A stretch of DNA of 64,000 nt, from assembly GCA_017994815.1 (NCBI GenBank), contig JAGOJY010000001.1, positions 1-64,000 of the forward strand, written 5' to 3'. Source of the DNA: Acidobacteriota bacterium. GTDB lineage: Bacteria; Acidobacteriota; Polarisedimenticolia; J045. The notes under the pieces are model-generated. The model did not search any database. It was not told where the DNA came from and was given only the letters and a program-made list of their open reading frames with translations. Positions within the stretch are counted from its first letter, which is position 1; every line of letters starts with the position of its first letter. The translations under genes and the position numbers were made by a program. This document shows positions 42,285 to 49,814 of the stretch, piece after piece.

Positions 42285-42593
42285 TCACACGCAGCCGTCG
42301 GGCTTGGGCAGCCCGGCGATGCGGCAGGCGCCGCGCGCCGGGCCGGAGTGGAACAGGCGGTGCATCTCGCGCACGCCGACCGAGGTCTCCTGGCACAGCA
42401 AGCGCACCGGCGGCGCCGTGTCGTGCTGCTCCCAGTAGCGGCGGATGAACTCGACGACCGCCCAGTGGCGGTCGGACATGTCGTCGATTCCCTCGTCCTG
42501 CGCGATCGCCAGCGCGACCTCGCGGTTCCAGCGCGCCGGCTCCTGGAGGAAGCCCTCGGCGTCCAGCGGGTAGTCCTCGTCCCCGATCTTCAC
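42285..42593 (-). CDS. dsrC: DsrC-type sulfur carrier protein
   Basis: A 102-residue protein with the complete DsrC C-terminal arm: Cys90-x10-Cys101-Val, with GLPKP between them. The presence of both cysteines distinguishes DsrC from TusE, which has only the last. DsrC carries sulfur as a trisulfide and is reduced by DsrMK(JOP). The GTG at 42593 matches the family's usual start; a longer TTG-initiated form (42638) is unlikely because a TACAAT -10 box lies inside it. It heads the dsrC-dsrM-dsrK-like operon. No DsrAB lies nearby, as in bacteria that use DsrC for other thiol chemistry. Confidence 0.9.
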   Translation of the reverse strand: MKIGDEDYPLDAEGFLQEPARWNREVALAIAQDEGIDDMSDRHWAVVEFIRRYWEQHDTAPPVRLLCQETSVGVREMHRLFHSGPARGACRIAGLPKPDGCV

Positions 42594-42628
42594 GTACCGG
42601 TCCAGCCTTTCGCGGGAAGGGATGCACG

Positions 42629-42634
42629 ATTGTA
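42629..42634 (-). promoter_or_regulatory. -10 box of the dsrC operon
   Basis: Leftward TACAAT. Transcription would begin near 42622, giving a leader of about 28 bases with GAAAGG before the GTG at 42593. Confidence 0.45.
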
Positions 42635-42689
42635 CCAACGGACCCGCTGTTCCAACCCCGGAAACGGCTTACGGGGCAGACGTCCGCGG

Positions 42690-43661
42690 TTAGAAGTGCA
42701 GCTCCACCACGTCCCCGTCGCGCAGGACGAAGTCCCGCGCCGCGCGCAGCCCCTGCGAGTGCCCGCCCCAGATCCGCGCGAACTGCAGCCGCCCCGACAG
42801 CTCGCGGTGGATCTGCTCGGCCAGGTCCATCACCGTCGCGCCGCGCTCGAGCACGAACGGCGCCTCGCGGTCGACCGGTTTGCCGGGCGGCTTGGCGTAC
42901 ACGCGGATTAGGTCCAACCGCTGCCACAGCGCACGCTTGAACTCCTCGATGCCGCGGCCGGTCTCCACGTCGAGCTGGACCTGCGGGAACTCCGCGTACA
43001 GCTCGCCGAGCAGCCGGACCGTGTCCGCGTCCGCGAGGTCGGCCTTCGTGATCGCGAGCAGCGTGCGCAGGTGGCTCTCGCGCGGGTTCGCATCCTGCGG
43101 CAGGTCGTGGCACAGCACGACGTGCGCCCGCGAGAGCCGCTCGCGCACGATTTCCAGATCGCCGGGCAGCGCCGTCGAGGTCGGGTCGGCCACGAGCACC
43201 GCCCCGTCGGCGCTGCGGATGATGTCCGGCAACCACGGGTCCATGTGCTCGGTCGTGATCGGCGGCAGATCGATCAGCTGCACGTGCACGTCCTCGAACG
43301 GCATCATCCCCGGTTGCGGGCGCGTGGTCGTGAACGGGTACTCCGCGATGTGCGGCCGGGCGTGGGTCAGGCTGCCGAGCAGCGAGGACTTGCCGGCGTT
43401 GGGCGGGCCGAGCAGCGCGACCTGCGCGGCACCTTCGGGGTCGATCCGCAGCGAGAAGCCGTGCTTGCCGGCGTGGGACTTCTCCTCCTGGCGCAGGCGG
43501 GCCATGCGGCGCTTGAGGTCCGCCTGCATCTTCTCGGTGCCCTTGTGCTTGGGGATCGTCGCCAGCATCTCGTCCAGCGCCGCGATGCGCTCCTCGATCG
43601 TCTTCGCGGCGCGGAACTTGGCGTCTGCGGCCCGGTATTCCGGGGTCAGGTTGGCCGGCAT
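42690..43661 (-). CDS. DRG/Obg-like GTPase with TGS domain
   Basis: A 323-residue P-loop GTPase. N-terminal helical coiled coil (1-70); G1 GPPNAGKSS with Lys91; G2 region YPFTTTRPQPG; G4 ITKADL; C-terminal TGS domain (VLERGATVMDLAEQIHREL...FVLRDGDVVELHF). The G3 motif is DLPP (131-134), not DxxG: the glycine that contacts the gamma-phosphate is replaced by proline. This hints at altered hydrolysis and also occurs in some bacterial relatives. It probably interacts with ribosomes or RNA. Start at the ATG 43661, with TATAAT nine bases upstream. Confidence 0.88.
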   Translation of the reverse strand: MPANLTPEYRAADAKFRAAKTIEERIAALDEMLATIPKHKGTEKMQADLKRRMARLRQEEKSHAGKHGFSLRIDPEGAAQVALLGPPNAGKSSLLGSLTHARPHIAEYPFTTTRPQPGMMPFEDVHVQLIDLPPITTEHMDPWLPDIIRSADGAVLVADPTSTALPGDLEIVRERLSRAHVVLCHDLPQDANPRESHLRTLLAITKADLADADTVRLLGELYAEFPQVQLDVETGRGIEEFKRALWQRLDLIRVYAKPPGKPVDREAPFVLERGATVMDLAEQIHRELSGRLQFARIWGGHSQGLRAARDFVLRDGDVVELHF

Positions 43662-43670
43662 GGCGCGGCG

Positions 43671-43676
43671 ATTATA
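43671..43676 (-). promoter_or_regulatory. -10 box of the TGS GTPase gene
   Basis: A consensus TATAAT, leftward, ends nine bases before the ATG at 43661. The transcript would have a leader of only two to three bases. Confidence 0.55.
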
Positions 43677-43757
43677 GGCGTCTCCCCGGGGCGGGTGGCG
43701 GGTCCGCGCGCCGCAGATAAAATGTCGCGCCCGACTGCGAACCGCAGAGGAGCCAAC

Positions 43758-44255
43758 ATGTTGAGCAAGACGATCGAGCAGGCGCTGAACGAGCAGGTCA
43801 CGGTGGAGTTCCAGAACAACCGCCTGTACCTCGCCATGTCGGCGTACTTCCAATCGATGAACCTCACCGGTTTCGCCGCGTACATGCGGGCGCAGGCCGA
43901 AGAGGAGAACGGTCACGCGGTGCGGCTGATCGACTACATCCAGGATCGCGGGGCGCGCGTGTCGATCGGCGCGCTGGAGGCGCCGCCCTTCTCCTGGGAC
44001 TCGCCGCTGGCCGCGATCGAGGACGCGTACAAGCACGAGCAGAACAACACGGAGCGCATCAACCAGATCATCGCGCGCAGCCACAAGGAGTCGGACTTCG
44101 CGACGACGCTCTCGCTGCAGAACCTCGTCACCGAGCAGGTCAAGGACGAGGCGACGGCGCACGAGATCCTGGAGAAGATGAAGCTCCTCGCGTCGGCGCC
44201 GAGCGGCCTGTACCTGATGGACCGCGAGATGTGGCAGCGCGCCCAGCGCGCCTGA
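43758..44255 (+). CDS. Ferritin
   Basis: A 165-residue non-heme ferritin. The four-helix bundle carries the ferroxidase ligands in EFQNNRLYLAMSAYF (Glu, Tyr), EEENGHAVRL (Glu, His) and later SLQNLVTEQVKDE. It oxidises and stores iron as a 24-subunit cage in the cytoplasm. GAGGAG lies five bases before the ATG at 43758, and TAAAAT (43718-43723) gives a conventional leader. No Fur-like site was recognised in that leader. It is a single gene, divergent from the TGS GTPase. Confidence 0.93.
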   Translation: MLSKTIEQALNEQVTVEFQNNRLYLAMSAYFQSMNLTGFAAYMRAQAEEENGHAVRLIDYIQDRGARVSIGALEAPPFSWDSPLAAIEDAYKHEQNNTERINQIIARSHKESDFATTLSLQNLVTEQVKDEATAHEILEKMKLLASAPSGLYLMDREMWQRAQRA

Positions 44256-44277
44256 GCCCCGCGCCGGGAAGACCGCG

Positions 44278-45471
44278 TCAGGGCTCGCGCGCGGGGTCCG
44301 CGCGCCGCCCGGCGAGAGCCAGGAGGACGGCGGCGGCGCCGGCCAGCCCCGCCGCCGCGCCGAACGCCGCGGCCAGTCCGGCCGTTTCCCACAGCGCGCC
44401 GAACAGAACGCTCGCGGGGAGCGCGCCGATTCCGATCGTGGCGTGGTACAGGCCGAAGGCCCGGCCGCGCGTCCGCCGTCCCACGGCCGTCGCGACGAAC
44501 GCCTTCTCCGCCGGTTCGGTCAGCCCGGCGACACCGCCGTAGACGAGCAGCAGCGCGATCGCGGCGCCCTGCGACATCGGGACCGCGAACAGCGCAAGCG
44601 TCGCCGCGCGCAGCAGCCAGCCCAGCACCACGATGCGCGCGGCGGGCCAGCGGTCGGCCAAAGCGCCGGCGCCGAGCGTCGAGGCGGAGCGGACCAGGCT
44701 GTGGCCGGACCACGTGAGCGCCAAAACCAGCGTCGACACGCCCGCGACCGACAATCGCTGCAGCAGCAGGACGTCGGCTGGCAGCCCCAGCGCCTGCAGC
44801 AGGACCGCGCCGAGCAGGATCCCGGCGCGCCGCGCCGGCAGCGGCGCGGCCGGCGCGGCGGAGCGCGTCGGCACAGCGGCGCCGCTCGCGTTCTTCTCAC
44901 GCACCGCGACGAGGAGCAGCACGATCACCGCCGCGGCGGGCACGCCCGCGAAGAAGAACACGGCGCGGTAGCCGAAGCCGGCGGCCAGGAGCGCGGCGGC
45001 CAACAGCGGCCCGAGCATCGCGCCGAAGTGGTCCATCGCGCGGTGGAAGCCGTAGGCGAGCCCGCGCCGCCCTTCTGGCACCCAGTCGGCGATCAGCGCG
45101 TCGCGCGGCGATGTGCGCAGCCCCTTGCCGATGCGGTCGGCGAAGCGACACGCGAGCACGAACGGCCAGCCCGCCGCCGCGCCGATCAAGGGGCGCGCGC
45201 ACCCGGACAGCGCGTAGCCGCCGAGGACCAGCGGCTTGCGCCGTCCGCTGCGGTCGGTGAGCCAACCCGAGACGATCTTGAGCAGTGACGACGTCGCTTC
45301 CGCGACGCCCTCGATCAGCCCGAGCACCAACGGTCCGCCGCCGAGCACGCCGGCCACGAATGCCGGCAAGAGCGGGTAGATCATCTCCGACGAGACGTCG
45401 GTGAGCAGGCTCACCGCGCCGAGGGCGAGGACGGCCCGTGGGAGCGAGGCGAGCGCGCGACGTTCTCTCAC
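44278..45471 (-). CDS. Major facilitator superfamily transporter
   Basis: A 397-residue protein with about twelve membrane helices. SLLTDVSSEMIYPLLPAFV at the start, GLIEGVAEATSSLLKIVSGWLTDRSGRRKP (the MFS loop 2-3 motif) and RFADRIGKGLRTSPRDALIADW identify a widespread MFS subgroup of unknown substrate. Start: the GTG at 45471 is chosen because a TATAGT box lies seven bases upstream; the frame opens at 45489. It is convergent with ferritin and divergent from glucokinase. Confidence 0.88.
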   Translation of the reverse strand: MRERRALASLPRAVLALGAVSLLTDVSSEMIYPLLPAFVAGVLGGGPLVLGLIEGVAEATSSLLKIVSGWLTDRSGRRKPLVLGGYALSGCARPLIGAAAGWPFVLACRFADRIGKGLRTSPRDALIADWVPEGRRGLAYGFHRAMDHFGAMLGPLLAAALLAAGFGYRAVFFFAGVPAAAVIVLLLVAVREKNASGAAVPTRSAAPAAPLPARRAGILLGAVLLQALGLPADVLLLQRLSVAGVSTLVLALTWSGHSLVRSASTLGAGALADRWPAARIVVLGWLLRAATLALFAVPMSQGAAIALLLVYGGVAGLTEPAEKAFVATAVGRRTRGRAFGLYHATIGIGALPASVLFGALWETAGLAAAFGAAAGLAGAAAVLLALAGRRADPAREP

Positions 45472-45478
45472 CCGCCCG

Positions 45479-45484
45479 ACTATA
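45479..45484 (-). promoter_or_regulatory. -10 box of a probable leaderless promoter (MFS gene)
   Basis: Leftward TATAGT ends seven bases before the GTG at 45471. It lies inside the longer open frame and so decides the start. Confidence 0.5.
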
Positions 45485-45521
45485 CGCACCCGCCGGGGCG
45501 GACGCCGGCCGCGCCGCGAAG

Positions 45522-45527
45522 TAATAT
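45522..45527 (+). promoter_or_regulatory. -10 box of a probable leaderless promoter (glucokinase)
   Basis: TAATAT ends six bases before the ATG at 45534. The opposing MFS promoter is about 40 bases away. Confidence 0.55.
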
Positions 45528-45533
45528 CGTCCG

Positions 45534-46505
45534 ATGATCCTCGTGGGAGACGTCGGTGGCACCAACACGCGGCTCGCGCGGGCCCGCCCGGTCGGCGACG
45601 GCTACGACTTGGACGCGATCGCGATCTACCCGTCCACGAGCGCGCCAGCGTTCGAACCGATCCTCAGGCGCTACCTCGACGAGTTCCCGGGCGAGATCCG
45701 CGCCGCCGGCTTCGGCTTCCCCGGGCCGGTCAAGGACTTCGCGGTCCGCACGCTGAACATCCCGTGGCTCGTGGACGGGCGCGAACTCGAACGCTCGCTC
45801 GGTGTTCCCGTCGTGCTGTGCAACGACCTGGAAGCCGCGGCCCACGGCCTGCTCGTGCTCGACGAGGGCGCGACCGAGACGTTGCGCGAGGGCACGGGGA
45901 CCGGCGGGAATCGCGCGCTGATCGCGCCGGGGACCGGCCTCGGCGAGGGCATGCTCGTCGGCGCGGACGGGGTATGGACGGCGGTCGCGTCCGAGGGCGG
46001 CCACTGCGATTTCGCGCCGCGCGACGCGGAGGAGATGGAACTCTGGACCTTCCTCCGCGCGCGCTTCGGCCGGGTTTCCTACGAACGCATCGTGTCCGGG
46101 CCGGGGCTGGTCAACCTGTACGATTTCTACGCCGCGCGCCTTGGCGTGCGCGAGCCGCCGTGGGAGGAGGGGCACGATCCCGCGGCGGCCGTGACGCGCG
46201 CGGCGATTGACGGTACCTGCGCGGCCTGCGTGCGCGCGCTCGATCGGTTCTGCTCGGTCTACGGCGCGGAGGCCGGCAACATCGCGTTGAAGGTGCTGGC
46301 GCTCGGCGGCGTCTACCTCGCGGGCGGGATCACGCCCAAGATCCTGCCGGTTTTGAAACAGAGCCGCTTCTTCGAGGCGTTCGACGACAAGGGGCGCTAC
46401 CGCGGGCTGATGCAGGAAATGCCGCTGCGCGCGGTGCTCGATCCGAACCTGGCGCTGCGCGGCGCGGCGCGCGCGGCGGTCGTCGGCCGCCGCGTCCGGC
46501 CGTAA
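45534..46505 (+). CDS. glk: Glucokinase
   Basis: A 323-residue ROK/Glk-type hexokinase. The ATP-phosphate loop is ILVGDVGGTNTRLA. Catalytic and sugar-binding elements are VVLCNDLEAAAHGL, with the base Asp, APGTGLGEGM and SEGGHCDFAPRD. LGGVYLAGGITPKILP closes the second lobe. It lacks the zinc motif of ROK repressors and matches the Glk (Pfam glucokinase) family. It phosphorylates glucose released by the GH13 enzyme or glycogen turnover. Leaderless-type promoter; the neighbouring MFS protein could be a sugar carrier, which is unproven. Confidence 0.93.
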   Translation: MILVGDVGGTNTRLARARPVGDGYDLDAIAIYPSTSAPAFEPILRRYLDEFPGEIRAAGFGFPGPVKDFAVRTLNIPWLVDGRELERSLGVPVVLCNDLEAAAHGLLVLDEGATETLREGTGTGGNRALIAPGTGLGEGMLVGADGVWTAVASEGGHCDFAPRDAEEMELWTFLRARFGRVSYERIVSGPGLVNLYDFYAARLGVREPPWEEGHDPAAAVTRAAIDGTCAACVRALDRFCSVYGAEAGNIALKVLALGGVYLAGGITPKILPVLKQSRFFEAFDDKGRYRGLMQEMPLRAVLDPNLALRGAARAAVVGRRVRP

Positions 46506-46517
46506 CGGCCCCGCGCG

Positions 46518-47426
46518 CTACCCGCCGAGTTCCGCCACGAGCCTGCGGCGCAGGTCGGCGTCCAGCTCCGGTCCGCTGCCGGCGAGCACGTTCTGCGACA
46601 CGTGCTCCGGGTTCGCCGTCGCCGGGATGACACATGTCACGGCGGGGTGCGTGACGATGAAGCCGAGGAACAACTGGGCCCAGTTCTGGAAACCGCGCTC
46701 CGCCGCCCACGCCGGCAGCGAGCGGCCCCGCACCTGGTGGAACAGCGCGCCCTCCTGGAACGGGCGCATGACCACGACCGCGGTCCCGGTGTCCGCCGCG
46801 GCGGGGAGCAGGCGCGCCTCGGCCTCGCGCGCGGTGACGGAGTAGGGAAGCTGGACGAAGTCGAGCTTCTCGCTTCGCAGCATCCGCTCCATCTCGGCGA
46901 ATTCGCCGGGGGAGAAGTGCGTGATCCCGAGGTAGCGGATCTTCTCCGCGTCGCGCCACTCGCGCATCGTCGCGAGCTGCCGCTTCCAGTCGAGGAGGTT
47001 GTGGACCTGCATCAGGTCCAGCCGCCCGGTCCGCAGGCGCCGCATCGATTCGGCCATCTGCTCCCGCCCGGCCTCGGTGCCGCTGGTCCAGACCTTGGTG
47101 GCGAAGAACGCCGGGTGTTTGCCGGCTGCCACCAGGTCGCCCGCGACGGCCTCGGCGCGGCCGTACATCGGCGAGGAGTCGATGACCCGGCCCCCCGCCG
47201 CGAAGAACCGGCGCAGCACCTCGGTTAGCGGCGCGCGTGCCGAATCCTCCGAACCGACGTCGAACGTCTGCCAGGTCCCCAGCCCGATCACCGGGACCTG
47301 TTCGCCGCTGCGCGGGATGCTGCGCTTGCGCATCGAGGGTTCCGCGGCGCGGGGCGCCGGGCGAACTCCACCCGCCGCCGCGGCCGCTGCCCCCGCCGTC
47401 ACCTTGAGGAAGGTCCGTCGCTCCAT
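46518..47426 (-). CDS. Tat-exported aldo/keto reductase
   Basis: A 302-residue protein with a twin-arginine signal (ERRTFLKVTAGAAAAAAGG). The AKR barrel keeps the catalytic tetrad: Asp and Tyr in VIDSSPMYGRAE, Lys in FFATKVW and His in MQVHNLLDW. The NADPH-binding C-terminal part is CVIPATANPEHVSQN. A Tat signal implies folding with a cofactor in the cytoplasm and work in the periplasm, where NADPH is scarce, so a bound cofactor is likely. Start is the ATG at 47426. The SEC-C gene diverges. Confidence 0.9.
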   Translation of the reverse strand: MERRTFLKVTAGAAAAAAGGVRPAPRAAEPSMRKRSIPRSGEQVPVIGLGTWQTFDVGSEDSARAPLTEVLRRFFAAGGRVIDSSPMYGRAEAVAGDLVAAGKHPAFFATKVWTSGTEAGREQMAESMRRLRTGRLDLMQVHNLLDWKRQLATMREWRDAEKIRYLGITHFSPGEFAEMERMLRSEKLDFVQLPYSVTAREAEARLLPAAADTGTAVVVMRPFQEGALFHQVRGRSLPAWAAERGFQNWAQLFLGFIVTHPAVTCVIPATANPEHVSQNVLAGSGPELDADLRRRLVAELGG

Positions 47427-47517
47427 GGCGCCTCCGGTTCCCCGGGATTGTAGCGTCCGCCCGGGCTCGACCGCCGGCACGGTCGGCGCTATCGTCGTCC
47501 GAGCGAGGTCACACGCC

Positions 47518-47781
47518 ATGGCACGTCGTCGCGCGTTCGATCGAGTTGTCTGGCCCGGTTTCAACTACAAGGCGGCGACCAGCCATGTCCTCAAGGTGGG
47601 CCGCAACGACCCGTGCCCGTGCGGCAGCGGCAAGAAGTACAAGGACTGCCACGAGCCCGAGGGCCGGGCCTGGCTCGAGAAGATGGCGCAGGAGCACGAG
47701 CGCCAGCGCCACCGCGACGCGCGGCGGCAGGCGCACCCCGACGACCTGCCGTGGTACCGCCGCCTGTTCCGCAAGTCCTAG
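47518..47781 (+). CDS. SEC-C metal-binding motif protein
   Basis: An 87-residue basic protein. GRNDPCPCGSGKKYKDCHEPEG is the SEC-C motif known from the SecA C-terminus, a CxCx8C(H) zinc site; that span exceeds what is needed, the core being CPCGSGKKYKDCH. A charged helix (EKMAQEHERQRHRDARRQ) follows. Free-standing SEC-C proteins may bind ribosomes or SecB-like partners. GCGAGG lies upstream of the ATG, with a TATCGT box about 25 bases away. It is a single gene. Confidence 0.85.
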   Translation: MARRRAFDRVVWPGFNYKAATSHVLKVGRNDPCPCGSGKKYKDCHEPEGRAWLEKMAQEHERQRHRDARRQAHPDDLPWYRRLFRKS

Positions 47782-47945
47782 TTCCACCGGGGACTTCGCG
47801 GGCACGGGCGCCTGCCGCCCGCCCATAGCCCACGGGCGGGTTTGACAGGCGAAACCGAAGATCGGTAGCCTTCGCTTCTCAGGGCGAGGACGGGACCGCA
47901 AAAACCGGCATCGGCGCGGGTGTATGGCACGGCGCGAGGTGTGGC

Positions 47946-48566
47946 ATGAAGCTGGCGCTGTTCCCCAGAAACGACCACTTCTTCGACCTGTTCTGCCAGA
48001 GCGCGACGATGGTGCGCGAGGGCGCCGAGCACCTGTTGCAGATGATGCGCGACTTCACCGACGTGCCGGACAAGGCCGCCGCGTTGAAGAAGATCGAGTC
48101 GCGCGGCGACCACGTCACGCACGAGATCATCGAGCACCTGCACGCGAGCTTCATCACGCCGTTCGACCGCGAGGACATCTACGCGCTCGCGCGCAACCTC
48201 GACCAGTGCCTCGATGAGATCGAGGGTGTCGGCAGCCGCATGCTGCTGTTCAACGTGCAGCAGCCGACACAAGAGTGCATCGCGCTGACCGAGATCATCT
48301 CCAACGCCGCGACACACGTCGAAACCGCGGTCAAGGAGCTGAAGGGGTTCCGCGACACGCGCAATATCCTTGGCCAGGTGCGACACCTCGAGCACGAGGC
48401 GGACCAGATCTCGCGCCGGATGACCGCCTCCTTGTTCCACAACGGCAACGGCGACGTCGTCAACCTGATCAAGTGGAAGGAGATCTACGCCCGGCTCGAG
48501 CACACGGCCGATCGCATGGAGGACGTCGCGAACCTGATCGAGGACATCCTCGTCAAGCAGCAGTGA
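47946..48566 (+). CDS. DUF47/PhoU-like phosphate transport accessory protein
   Basis: A 206-residue all-helical protein of the DUF47 family (FFDLFCQSATMVREGAEHL, IESRGDHVTHEIIEHL, ITPFDREDIYALARNLD). These are PhoU-like two-bundle proteins nearly always beside PiT transporters, and they modulate low-affinity phosphate uptake. The PiT gene begins 37 bases downstream in the same direction. No pho box was recognised. Confidence 0.93.
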   Translation: MKLALFPRNDHFFDLFCQSATMVREGAEHLLQMMRDFTDVPDKAAALKKIESRGDHVTHEIIEHLHASFITPFDREDIYALARNLDQCLDEIEGVGSRMLLFNVQQPTQECIALTEIISNAATHVETAVKELKGFRDTRNILGQVRHLEHEADQISRRMTASLFHNGNGDVVNLIKWKEIYARLEHTADRMEDVANLIEDILVKQQ

Positions 48567-48603
48567 GGGTGGCGCCCCGTCCGATGAGCCGCGCGAGACG
48601 AGC

Positions 48604-49686
48604 GTGAGCCCCGGAATCCTGGCGATCGCGGAGTTCTCCCGCTCCGACCTCGACCTGTTCGTGGTGGTCGGGGTGATCGCCGTGGCGCTGATCTTCGACT
48701 TCTGCAACGGCTTTCACGACAGCGCGAACTCGATCGCGACGGTCGTCGCCACGCGTGTCTTGACGCCGAAGCTGGCCGTCGCATGGGCGGCGTTCTTCAA
48801 CCTCGCCGCGGCATTCGTGCTGGGGCTGCAGGTGGCGGGGACGATCGCGTCGGAGATCGTCGATCCGATGGCGGCCACCACGACCGTGGTCCTCTCGGCG
48901 CTGATCGGCGCGATCGCGTGGGATCTCATCACCTGGTGGGGCGGGATCCCGTCCTCGTCCTCGCACGCGTTGATCGGCGGGTTCGCCGGCGCGGCGTTCG
49001 CGGCGGCGGGCCCGGGCGTCGTCAAGTGGGCCGGGCTCAAGAAGCCGCTGCTCGGGATCGTGCTCGCACCGACGCTGTGCCTCGCCCTCGGCTTCCTGTT
49101 GATGCTCGCCACGTTGTGGATCTGTCGCAACTTCCGCCCGGCCAAGGTCAATCGCACCTTCAAACGGCTGCAGCTCGTGTCGGCGGCCGTGTACAGCCTG
49201 TCCCACGGGGGCAACGACGCGCAGAAAACGATGGGGATCATCTGCGCGCTCCTGGTCGCGAAAGGCTTCGTGGTGCCGAAAAACCCGGCGGGGTTCGGGG
49301 CGGCGGACATCCCGCTGTGGGTCGTGCTGTCCGCGTACACCGCGATCTCGCTCGGCACGCTCGCCGGCGGCTGGCGCATCGTGCGGACGATGGGCCAGAA
49401 GATCACCACGCTGCGCCCGGTGGACGGCTTCGCCGCCGAAACCGCGGGGGGCGTCCTGATCATCGGCTTCACCGAACTGGGAATGCCGGTCTCGACCACG
49501 CACTCGATCGCCGGCGCGATCATGGGCGTGGGAGCGACGAAGCGGCTGTCCGCCGTCCGCTGGGGTGTGAGCGCCCGGATCGTCTGGGCCTGGATCCTCA
49601 CGATCCCGGCCAGCGCCCTGCTGTCCGTCGCCGTGTACTACGCCCTGACGCTCGTTCGCCCGCTGTTCCCCGTCCCGCACCCCTGA
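48604..49686 (+). CDS. pitA: PiT-family inorganic phosphate transporter
   Basis: A 360-residue inner-membrane symporter with two PHO4 repeats. FDFCNGFHDSANSIATVVAT and YSLSHGGNDAQKTMGII are the paired GANDxAN-type motifs; GIPSSSSHALIGG and GMPVSTTHSIAGAIMGVG are the paired PSSxSH motifs. About ten helices are visible. It cotransports metal-phosphate with protons. Start is a GTG at 48604. It forms an operon with the DUF47 protein. Confidence 0.93.
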   Translation: MSPGILAIAEFSRSDLDLFVVVGVIAVALIFDFCNGFHDSANSIATVVATRVLTPKLAVAWAAFFNLAAAFVLGLQVAGTIASEIVDPMAATTTVVLSALIGAIAWDLITWWGGIPSSSSHALIGGFAGAAFAAAGPGVVKWAGLKKPLLGIVLAPTLCLALGFLLMLATLWICRNFRPAKVNRTFKRLQLVSAAVYSLSHGGNDAQKTMGIICALLVAKGFVVPKNPAGFGAADIPLWVVLSAYTAISLGTLAGGWRIVRTMGQKITTLRPVDGFAAETAGGVLIIGFTELGMPVSTTHSIAGAIMGVGATKRLSAVRWGVSARIVWAWILTIPASALLSVAVYYALTLVRPLFPVPHP

Positions 49687-49706
49687 TCTGGTCGGTTCCC
49701 GCTCGC

Positions 49707-49760
49707 CTGTCCCCGCACTTCGCATGTTGGCTGGCACTTTTCCGTACGGGTTGGGGACAG
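49707..49760. repeat. REP-like inverted repeat with CTGTCCCC/GGGGACAG ends
   Basis: CTGTCCCC (49707-49714) and GGGGACAG (49753-49760) face each other in the 128-base gap between convergent pitA and the amidase. The core matches the perfect palindrome at 381-407. The inner sequence differs, so the copies are diverged. Confidence 0.5.
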
Positions 49761-49814
49761 AGGGCACACCCGCCGATCCAGAAGTTGTTCTGCGTACCAA
49801 ATGTCCGCGTCTCC

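Noticed and set aside
42594-42638. TTG start giving a 117-residue DsrC
   Set aside because: DsrC proteins begin close to the first strand, and a TACAAT promoter box lies inside the extension.
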